Source: Candidatus Saccharicenans sp.
Lineage (GTDB): Bacteria > Acidobacteriota > Aminicenantia > Aminicenantales > Saccharicenantaceae
NCBI GenBank assembly: GCA_030017715.1
Contig: JASEIU010000001.1
Location: forward strand, 1,094,276-1,158,275
Direction of reading: 5' to 3'
Length of the DNA: 64,000 nucleotides
In this document: in pieces, positions 35,051 to 41,942 of the stretch
How positions within the stretch are numbered: position 1 is the stretch's first letter
How the letters are laid out: each line of letters starts with the position of its first letter
Program-made: the position numbers and the translations under genes
The notes under the pieces: model-generated
Databases searched by the model: none
What the model was told of the DNA's origin: nothing
The model's input: only the letters and a program-made list of their open reading frames with translations

Positions 35051-38000
35051 TTATTTATAAAGCGGGTCCGGATCGACTTTGACCGTCCGGCTCATAACCT
35101 CCTGGCCGTCAACCTCCAGGCTGACTTTATAAAGACCGGGCTCAACCAGCCTGGCCCCCATGCGGCCGAAACCGAACTGACCCTGGGTCTGGGTGCTTCT
35201 GCGGTTCAAGCCCCAGAAGACTCTTTGCAAACCCGGAGAGACAGAGCCGTTAATCTCCTGCACCACCTCACCCTCAAAATCCTTTATAACCAGAGTCAAC
35301 CTGGATGCTTTATTTTTGAGGTAATAATAAATGTTGACCCCGACCGGGGGGTTGGGTGAACTGGCAAATTCTCCGTACGACTGACCGCGGCGGTCGAGCA
35401 TCTGCCACAGAATGCCCTTCTGAATTTCAAATAGGTAGGCATTCTTACTCAGATTTTCTTCCTTAAATTCCTTGAAAGGATAAATATCGGTCACATAAAT
35501 CCCCCGGCCGTAGGTAGCAATTACCATTTCCCGGTCCCGCTTCTGAATGGCCAGGTCATTGATGACCACGTCCGGCACCTGCGGTCCGGTCATTCTCATC
35601 CAGTTTTTACCCCGGTTGAAAGTGACATAGAGTCCATAATCGGTAGCCAGGTATAGAACCTCGGGATTATTCGGGTCCTCTTCAATATCGTTAGCCGGGC
35701 AGTTCATTCCGCCCGATATATCTTCCCAGGTCTGCCCGAGGTCTCTGGTCATATAGACATATGTCCTGTCCTCGTTATGGGTGCGGTAGCCGGAATAGAC
35801 TACATAACAGGTCTCGGCCTCATGCTGGCTGGGCTGAACTCGCATCACCCAGCGGTCATAAGGAATAAGAGCGCCTTTCTGACCCGGTTTTGTTTTCCCC
35901 CTGGAATCGTAAAAATTGGCTGTAATGTTAGTCCAGGTCTGGCCGTAATTGGTGCTTAATTGTAGATTGCCGTCGTCGGTTCCGGCCCAGTACAGACCCG
36001 GCTTCTTGGGCGACTCGGCAAAGGTGTAGATGGTGGCATACTGCAGGTTGGTCTTTTTGGAAAGGTCGATCCGGGCCTTGTCCTGCTTGCTCAGGTCAGG
36101 AGAAATAGTCTCCCAGGATTCCGGGTCCCCGTGTCGGAGCGACCGGTGGACAAACTGAGAGCAGACAAAGACAATTCCAGGGTTGTGTGGCGACAGGTAA
36201 ATGGGAGCATCCCACTGGTAGCGCTGGGCCGGGGCCCCGGCTGCCTCTTCCTCGGGAGTGTTGCGTCGGGCCAGCGAGATACTTTCTCCGGTTTTGAAAT
36301 TCATCCGCCGGGAAGCTCCGAACTGGCTTTCCCAGTAAATATATTCGGGGTTCCACCAGTCGCGCACCACATAAAAACCGTCGCCCGAAGGCAGGTATAA
36401 CCAGTCTGAGGGATAGACGCCGTTGGGGTTGCGGTTGCGGGATGGCCCGAACCAGCAGCCGTTATCCTGAGTCCCGCCCATAACGTTATAAGGCAATTCG
36501 TTGTCAACCGAAACGTCATAAAATTGCTGGGCCGGGATGGTTTCTTTCTGGGACCAGTGCAGGCCTCCGTCCCAGGTCTCGCTGACTCCGCCGTCATTGG
36601 CGTTCAGGATATGCCGGGAATTTAGCGGGTCTATCCATACCGCCCGGGAGTCCACATGGCATTTCTTGTTGGCTTCCCAGTTGGCAAACTGGAAGGTCCG
36701 GCCGGCATCCCGGGAAATGACGGTTCTAGTTTCAGGGGCGATCAGCACCCGGTCATCGCTGGGGTCAACGGTAAGCCGTCCGTAATAGCCGGCTTCGACC
36801 TGGTTTACGATTTCACTGCCGCCGCTCATCTTGTACTCGGTCATGCGCTTCCAGGTCTCTCCCTGATCCTCAGAACGATAGATCACGCCTGCTTTTTTAA
36901 CCGGCTCCAGCGGCAGCAGGGCTTCGGCATAAATCATGTCCAGCAGACAGCGGTTAAGGGTCTGGTAGAGCCCTCTGGCCTGGTCATAGTCTCTGGACAG
37001 AGCCTCTCCGTCTTTCAACAGGTCGAGAATATCTTTTCTGTCCTTGTAAACAGTTCTGGCTTTGCCCAGAAGTCCGGAGGGATTTATCTTGAGCTTGGTC
37101 AGCAGGTTCCGGTCCGCGGCCAGGACTGACAGGTTATCCAGAAGATAGGCTTCATCCTTAATATATTTATCATCAAAGGTCAGACTGTCCTTGAAGTCCT
37201 GTTTAATAGCCGTCCGACTGCGGTCTTTTATGGCAAAGGAGGCCGGGTCAAAGCCGGGAGCGTCTGCCAGCAGAGCCGTCAGCACCAGGCGGTTTAGCCG
37301 GAGCAAATCCTTCTCCCCGGCCTCAGCTTTTTTAAGAATTTTTTCGGTTTCCTCGACCGCCTGGAAAGCCACCTCGTCCCTGGCGTAGGCTTTCCTGGCC
37401 GCGGCCAGTAAACCCTTCCAGTCGACCCCTGTTTTCTTCAAGAAATCGGGGTCGCGGACAAGGTCATTGAGCTTATTAACCAGGTCTTCAACCTTTTCGG
37501 CTTTCAGGTGCTCGAATTTGACGTACTTCATGAACTCCGGTTTTATCTTGAATGTCTTGAATTTGTTCAAATAATAGCCGGCCCGGAACAGGGACCTCTG
37601 GTTATAGACAGCCGCCCCTTCCCTCTCGCTCAAACCCAGGTTGACTTCTTCGTCCAGGCGCAAATAGATGATGTTGGGATTCTTAGGGTAAATGGCCAAT
37701 CCATTGCGACCGGTCTTCATCAGACCCAGGTCGGGTAGTCCGGCTGTAAGCTTCTTCCAGCTCTGACCGCCGTCGGTGCTCTTCCAGAGGTAATTGCCGG
37801 CCTGCCTGTCCAGAAAAGTCCAGGTTCGGCGGTAGATCTTGTAGCCGGCGGCGATGACGACCTCCGAGTTGCCTGGGTCGATGACGAAATCGCCGACCAC
37901 CCGGTCCTTGAGGTCCAGAACCCTTTTCCAGGTCTGGCCGCCGTCGGTCGATTTATAAAGTCCTCGTTCACAGTCCTGGTCGGTATCGTCATAAAGCTTG

Positions 38001-38560
38001 CCCTCGGCCGCCACATAGACGATATCGGGATTTTTTGAATCGACTTCGATCTTGTTTATAAAATAGCTTTTTTCAAGGCCGATATGGCTCCAGGTCTTTC
38101 CGGCATCGGTTGATTTCCAGACCCCGTTGCCGTGATAGGCAGCCCGGCTGTGGATCGGCTCTCCCGTCCCCAGATAAAGAATATTCGGGTTGGAAGGGGC
38201 TATGGCCAGGTAGCCCATGCTCTGGTTGCCGTATTTTTCGAAAATCGGCTCAAAATGTATCCCGCCGTCAACAGTTTTCCAGACACCGCCCGAGGCCGTA
38301 AGCACATAATAGGTCTGACTCTGACCGGGGGGAACAGCAAAGTTGGTTATGCGGCCGGAAAACGGCCAGGGACCTATGTGACGCCAGGTGAAGAGTTCCA
38401 GGTCCCTGGCGGTCAGGGGGATTTTATCAGAAAAGACGGTCGTTTTTTGAGCCTCGTCTTTCTGACCTCCCCCGCTTAAAACCAGAGGAAACAGAAAAAT
38501 GATCAAAAGCCAGAAAAACAGACTGGACCTGTTTCCAAAAAACTTAAGTTTGTTGATCAT
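35051..38560 (-). CDS. secreted BNR/VPS10 (sortilin-type) beta-propeller protein, copy 2 with helical insertion
   Basis: At 1169 residues it is the longest of the three copies. The signal peptide spans residues 1-29. Asp-box-like repeats (DGGQTWKR, DGGQSWKK) define propellers interrupted at about residues 330-560 by a lysine/leucine-rich, clearly helical insertion without a counterpart in the other copies. The propeller resumes at VIYRSEDQGETW. The C-terminus has VFWGLNRRST like the VLWNLTARR segment of copy 1. AGGAGG precedes the ATG; the first 17 bases overlap the end of the AlkD-like gene. The role is unproven; secretion suggests binding or cleavage of an extracellular substrate. Confidence 0.88.
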   Translation of the reverse strand: MINKLKFFGNRSSLFFWLLIIFLFPLVLSGGGQKDEAQKTTVFSDKIPLTARDLELFTWRHIGPWPFSGRITNFAVPPGQSQTYYVLTASGGVWKTVDGGIHFEPIFEKYGNQSMGYLAIAPSNPNILYLGTGEPIHSRAAYHGNGVWKSTDAGKTWSHIGLEKSYFINKIEVDSKNPDIVYVAAEGKLYDDTDQDCERGLYKSTDGGQTWKRVLDLKDRVVGDFVIDPGNSEVVIAAGYKIYRRTWTFLDRQAGNYLWKSTDGGQSWKKLTAGLPDLGLMKTGRNGLAIYPKNPNIIYLRLDEEVNLGLSEREGAAVYNQRSLFRAGYYLNKFKTFKIKPEFMKYVKFEHLKAEKVEDLVNKLNDLVRDPDFLKKTGVDWKGLLAAARKAYARDEVAFQAVEETEKILKKAEAGEKDLLRLNRLVLTALLADAPGFDPASFAIKDRSRTAIKQDFKDSLTFDDKYIKDEAYLLDNLSVLAADRNLLTKLKINPSGLLGKARTVYKDRKDILDLLKDGEALSRDYDQARGLYQTLNRCLLDMIYAEALLPLEPVKKAGVIYRSEDQGETWKRMTEYKMSGGSEIVNQVEAGYYGRLTVDPSDDRVLIAPETRTVISRDAGRTFQFANWEANKKCHVDSRAVWIDPLNSRHILNANDGGVSETWDGGLHWSQKETIPAQQFYDVSVDNELPYNVMGGTQDNGCWFGPSRNRNPNGVYPSDWLYLPSGDGFYVVRDWWNPEYIYWESQFGASRRMNFKTGESISLARRNTPEEEAAGAPAQRYQWDAPIYLSPHNPGIVFVCSQFVHRSLRHGDPESWETISPDLSKQDKARIDLSKKTNLQYATIYTFAESPKKPGLYWAGTDDGNLQLSTNYGQTWTNITANFYDSRGKTKPGQKGALIPYDRWVMRVQPSQHEAETCYVVYSGYRTHNEDRTYVYMTRDLGQTWEDISGGMNCPANDIEEDPNNPEVLYLATDYGLYVTFNRGKNWMRMTGPQVPDVVINDLAIQKRDREMVIATYGRGIYVTDIYPFKEFKEENLSKNAYLFEIQKGILWQMLDRRGQSYGEFASSPNPPVGVNIYYYLKNKASRLTLVIKDFEGEVVQEINGSVSPGLQRVFWGLNRRSTQTQGQFGFGRMGARLVEPGLYKVSLEVDGQEVMSRTVKVDPDPLYK

Positions 38561-39335
38561 AATGCCTCCTGGAAAGATTTATTTTCGTTATTTTCATAAG
38601 ATGTTCACGCCTCCGCCCGGAAAACTTTTCCAGGGCATACCTGACCGTAACCCGTGGTAGCTGTCTTCCATAAGTCAATAAAAACTTTTCCAGACGCCCG
38701 GGGTCGCTTTTCCCGGCTTCCCGCAATAACCAGCCGGCGGCCTTGGCCACCAGATCCCCGGAGATATCTTTCCCGACCGCAAACCTTATCGTCCTGAATA
38801 TCAAAGACAGATTCTTCTTGTCCCGAGCTAATTTGACCAATGACACCAGAGCCGTCCTTCTCAGGTAAGGGCTGTCATCAAGAGCCCAGGAACTTATGAT
38901 TTTCAGTTCGCCCGGATTTCTCAGAAAATAGGGCCCGAGCACTTCCAGCGACAGCGTATCGATCAGAGCCCAGTTATCCAGATAGCCTTTCTTCAACCAG
39001 GATTTGATTTTATCAAGATGCGGCCGGCTTAAGCCTGACTGAAAAAAACCGAGTACCAGGAGACCGCAGGTCCTGGTCTCAAGCTCCTGACGGTCAAACA
39101 GGCCTTCGGCCAGCTCCAGCGCCTGCCCGGTTGACCATTCCGACTCGACCCTTCTGAAAATTTCCCGGCTTAGCGACCGAAGGTCCGCCGCCCGGACGCC
39201 AAAGCAGTCAATTTTTTTTGGGAAAAAACGCTGGGCGGTTCGGGCCGTCTCCGGGTCGGCCATTTCCTGCAGCCGACTGATAATCTGCTGCCGGATTATC
39301 GGCACATTATTCCGGTTATCTTTAACGACCAACAT
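38544..39335 (-). CDS. AlkD-like HEAT-repeat DNA alkylation repair protein
   Basis: A 263-residue all-helical protein built of HEAT-like repeats, as in the DNA glycosylase AlkD that removes positively charged alkylated bases without flipping them. FFPKKIDCFGVRAADLRSL, GYLDNWALIDTLSLEVLGPYFL and SWALDDSPYLRRTALVSLVKLAR match conserved positions of the family, including the DNW...D motif. The final 17 bases overlap the start of the downstream BNR propeller gene. The start at 39335 lacks a strong binding site. Moderately confident in function, confident in fold. Confidence 0.85.
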   Translation of the reverse strand: MLVVKDNRNNVPIIRQQIISRLQEMADPETARTAQRFFPKKIDCFGVRAADLRSLSREIFRRVESEWSTGQALELAEGLFDRQELETRTCGLLVLGFFQSGLSRPHLDKIKSWLKKGYLDNWALIDTLSLEVLGPYFLRNPGELKIISSWALDDSPYLRRTALVSLVKLARDKKNLSLIFRTIRFAVGKDISGDLVAKAAGWLLREAGKSDPGRLEKFLLTYGRQLPRVTVRYALEKFSGRRREHLMKITKINLSRRHYDQQT

Positions 39336-39449
39336 GAAAATTCAAGCTTTTCCATTTTAGAGATTTATTCTGATGCTGGCAATAAAAATTTTAGGTCGCT
39401 GCCGCCCCAACCCATCCGGCTCCATCTTTAGTTGAGTCTGTCGGCCGGC

Positions 39450-39665
39450 TTACTGCTCTGATTTTTTCCGGCCCAGGGTAGAAATTCCCAGCGGAACATA
39501 GAGCGGACAGAAACCAAAAAGACTGGTAGCCAGAAAAACAAAGGCTACAATCGCCAGAATATAGCCGACCGTTCCTTTGACCGCGCCGGTCAGGACCAGG
39601 ACAGCCATAATGACCGCCAGGATGGTTCGTATTGTCCGGTCTACAGCCCCCATGTTTTTTTTCAT
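39450..39665 (-). CDS. DUF2892 (YgaP-like) small inner-membrane protein
   Basis: 71 residues. It begins with MKKNMGAVDRTIRTILAV, the typical DUF2892 entry, and has two transmembrane helices (about 15-30 and 33-50) separated by GAVKGTVGY, followed by FGFCPLYVPLGIST. Homologues are often fused or adjacent to rhodanese domains; no such partner lies next to it here. The function is unknown. It has its own promoter candidate and is divergent from the ArsC-like gene. Confidence 0.88.
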   Translation of the reverse strand: MKKNMGAVDRTIRTILAVIMAVLVLTGAVKGTVGYILAIVAFVFLATSLFGFCPLYVPLGISTLGRKKSEQ

Positions 39666-39698
39666 TCTGTCCTCCTCGTCTTATTGGATTTAATTCAT

Positions 39699-39728
39699 AT
39701 CATAATAAAAATTTAATTTTATTGCCAA
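39699..39728 (-). promoter_or_regulatory. promoter for the DUF2892 gene
   Basis: Minus-strand TTGGCA (39728-39723), 18-base spacer, TATGAT (39704-39699). Its -35 box overlaps that of the divergent promoter for the ArsC-like gene. Confidence 0.5.
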
Positions 39729-39750
39729 CGTCGTCAAAAGATGAGAAAAT
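39722..39750 (+). promoter_or_regulatory. promoter for the ArsC-like gene
   Basis: Plus-strand TTGCCA (39722-39727), 17-base spacer, GAAAAT (39745-39750), about 35 bases before ATG 39785. The -35 hexamer shares five bases with the divergent promoter, so only one could probably be occupied at a time. Confidence 0.4.
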
Positions 39751-39784
39751 TAGCTTGTTCAGAACAGCCGCCGGGTGAAAAGCC

Positions 39785-40228
39785 ATGGAAAAGATAAAAG
39801 TGCTTTTGGTGTGCGATGACAACAGCCTCAGAAGCCCGATGGCTGAAGCCTGGCTTAATCATCTGGGAAAGGGAGATTTTCTGGCCAGAAGCGCTGGCTT
39901 CGAGCCGGGCCTTCTCAACCCCCTGGCCGTAGCCGTGATGCAGGAAGTCGGCCTGGATATTTCCAGACACCCTGCCCGGAGCGTTTTCGAACTGTATACC
40001 GCCGGCGAGCTTTTTTCCTATGTCATCACGCTTTGCGACCCGGAAACCGCCGAGCGCTGCCCCATTTTTCCCGGGGTGGCACGGGTGGCCAACTGGCCTT
40101 TTTCCGACCCGACGCGAGAACAAATTTCTGAAGCAGAAAAGATTCAGAAGCTGAGAGATCTCCGCGACCGAATACGGGAGCGGATAGAAAAATTCATAGA
40201 GATGACCAGGCCCGATTCTCAGGCTTGA
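39785..40228 (+). CDS. low-molecular-weight phosphatase fold, thioredoxin-coupled arsenate reductase ArsC-like
   Basis: 147 residues. The P-loop Cx5R is C10-DDNSL-R16, followed by SPMAEAW. The thioredoxin-linked arsenate reductases also need a pair of distal cysteines; C84 and C92 are present (CDPETAERC, spacing one residue longer than in the Staphylococcus enzyme). The general acid is D108 in WPFSDPT. The second P-loop cysteine of canonical ArsC (position 15) is Leu here. It may reduce arsenate or act as a tyrosine/arginine phosphatase. No other ars gene is nearby. The gene's 3' end overlaps the convergent GH88/105 gene by 10 bases. Confidence 0.8.
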   Translation: MEKIKVLLVCDDNSLRSPMAEAWLNHLGKGDFLARSAGFEPGLLNPLAVAVMQEVGLDISRHPARSVFELYTAGELFSYVITLCDPETAERCPIFPGVARVANWPFSDPTREQISEAEKIQKLRDLRDRIRERIEKFIEMTRPDSQA

Positions 40229-41295
40229 GGCCTGCCCTGGCCCAGTAGATCTCGCCGCGCGGCTTCCATCAGCAGGAAGAAGGCCTGACCTTCTGTAGCC
40301 ACTCCGGCCGACTGAAATAGCGGCGAGCCGCAGACTTCATTCACGTAGCCGAGAGAATCCACTTTTTTATGAACTGCCTGTCTCATCTCTTCAGCCTTTT
40401 TCAGATACCCCTGGTCAAGCCAGCCCAGCTGGATGTTTCGATAGATGGTATAGGCAAGCATCTGGGCCAGATTGGTTTCGACAAAAGTTTCGGGTTTGTC
40501 CAGGACATCATGGAAAAGACCGTCTTTTCTCTGATGCTTCAAGCAACCCTCGAGAAGGTCCTTGAGATAGCCCTGTAGACTTCGTTTTTCCTTCCTGAGA
40601 TTCTCGGGCAGGGCGCGCAGCACCCTGGTCAGACCGGCCGCGGCCCAGCCGTTGCCAACGCCCCAGAAATCCTGCCTTTCAAGTTTCCGGAGACCATAAT
40701 CGAAGATGTGAGAAAACAGTTTCTTTTTAGGATTCCAGAGATATTTTCTCAAGCCTTCGACTTGAAAGATCGCTTCCTGATAGTAACCCATGACGGCCAG
40801 AAAAGGCGGGCACATATACATAGAATCGATCCAGAGCTGCGGTTTGTTATCAATATGGAAAATAACCCCATCATCGGTTCTGGGGGCAACCTTAAGGAAG
40901 TATTCCGCCTGCTTCCGGGCGGCCTGGAGCAAACGCTCATCAGAAAGGACCTTACCGGCATAAAGAACGGCTTCTCCGTTAGCCCCGGGGTCGGTTACCC
41001 CGTGATTGTCGCAGACCTGTCCCAGGCGCCCGTCATCCCACTGTCGCAGGACGGCTTCCCTGGCCATCATAATCACCAGCTTTTCTTCACCCAGCTCCAG
41101 CAGAGCCTGGGCCGCCACTCCCTGTTCCCAGGCCTGGCGCTGCATGGTCAGCATGGCGGTTATGACTCTGTCTATCAATTCTTTTTCGTTGCCGGCTTCC
41201 GTTGCCGCCCTGGTGTTCCAGCCCGGAGCTCCGACCAGCCTCCCCCCGAGCATCCCGACCATAGCCGCGGTCGACAGAAAGTTCCTCCGCTTCAT
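40219..41295 (-). CDS. GH88/GH105-type unsaturated glucuronyl/rhamnogalacturonyl hydrolase
   Basis: A 358-residue exported protein with a twin-arginine-like signal (KRRNFLSTAAM, then a hydrophobic stretch). The mature (alpha/alpha)6 barrel contains VTDPGANGEAVLYAGKVL with the likely catalytic Asp and WIDSMYMCPPFLAVMGYY, the family motif around the substrate-binding Asp. These enzymes remove unsaturated uronate residues left by polysaccharide lyases. The gene is alone on its strand and convergent with the ArsC-like gene. The nearest upstream gene on the same strand is a small lipoprotein 174 bases away with a perfect inverted repeat between. Confidence 0.86.
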   Translation of the reverse strand: MKRRNFLSTAAMVGMLGGRLVGAPGWNTRAATEAGNEKELIDRVITAMLTMQRQAWEQGVAAQALLELGEEKLVIMMAREAVLRQWDDGRLGQVCDNHGVTDPGANGEAVLYAGKVLSDERLLQAARKQAEYFLKVAPRTDDGVIFHIDNKPQLWIDSMYMCPPFLAVMGYYQEAIFQVEGLRKYLWNPKKKLFSHIFDYGLRKLERQDFWGVGNGWAAAGLTRVLRALPENLRKEKRSLQGYLKDLLEGCLKHQRKDGLFHDVLDKPETFVETNLAQMLAYTIYRNIQLGWLDQGYLKKAEEMRQAVHKKVDSLGYVNEVCGSPLFQSAGVATEGQAFFLLMEAARRDLLGQGRPQA

Positions 41296-41417
41296 CGACC
41301 TCAGCCTCCTTTGTTTGAAGATTTAAGCATGTCTAATTTTAGCCTTTCAAACTTCTAAATAGAAATTTATAAAATTCCCTGCCGGGTCTCCTCATCATAA
41401 CCTGACCATAAACTATC

Positions 41418-41439
41418 AAATAGAATCCGCATTCTATTT
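41418..41439. repeat. perfect 9-base inverted repeat between a lipoprotein gene and the GH88/105 gene
   Basis: AAATAGAAT (41418-41426) and ATTCTATTT (41431-41439) flank a 4-base loop CCGC. On the plus strand ATCTTTTTC follows. On the minus strand, the direction of both neighbouring genes, no T-run follows. It may be an AT-rich stem-loop or an operator for the GH88/105 gene. Confidence 0.5.
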
Positions 41440-41469
41440 ATCTTTTTCGCCCGGCTGTCATTTCGTATT

Positions 41470-41883
41470 CTAAAAATACTCTTTGTGCACCTTCTGAATG
41501 CGTTCCTGAATCAGTTTCTCCAGACGTCGCTTGTTATCGGAGGTCAGGCTCCGTCGGTAGCGGTCATAATCCTGAAAAGTGATACCGTATTTTTGATAAA
41601 CCAGGTCCATCTGACGGTGGGCTTCATCCAGATCCTCTTTATATTTATCGAAGATCACGGCTGCCCTGGCGGTTATATCCACGTAAATCTCTTCGCTGAT
41701 TTTAGGCACAGGCGCCGTGACCGGCCTGGTTTCCTCCTGGACTTCTGGCTGCGGCCAGGACCAGGCCTGTTCTTTGTCTTCCGGCCGGTCGCAGGAGACT
41801 GAACCCGTGACCAGAAAAATCAGCATGAGTCCGGGCAGCAGCCGGGCTCGGCGGGCGTTTTTCCGGAAGAAAGAAATGGCCAT
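41470..41883 (-). CDS. small lipoprotein of unknown function
   Basis: 137 residues. The signal peptide has a positively charged start, a hydrophobic core and a lipobox VSC with the cysteine at about residue 31. The mature protein has a proline/glutamate-rich linker to about residue 65 and then a strongly helical, charged segment with repeated Tyr (FDKYKEDLDEAHRQ, KYGITFQDYDRYRRSL). I recognise no family. AAGGA precedes the ATG. It follows BNR propeller gene 3 region in the opposite sense of transcription order: it is upstream of GH88/105 and downstream of the 41943-44333 gene on the same strand. Confidence 0.75.
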   Translation of the reverse strand: MAISFFRKNARRARLLPGLMLIFLVTGSVSCDRPEDKEQAWSWPQPEVQEETRPVTAPVPKISEEIYVDITARAAVIFDKYKEDLDEAHRQMDLVYQKYGITFQDYDRYRRSLTSDNKRRLEKLIQERIQKVHKEYF

Positions 41884-41942
41884 AATTCCTTACCCTCACC
41901 AGTTTAAATAGCCAGGCAACTTTATCGGAAATCTTTCAGGGG

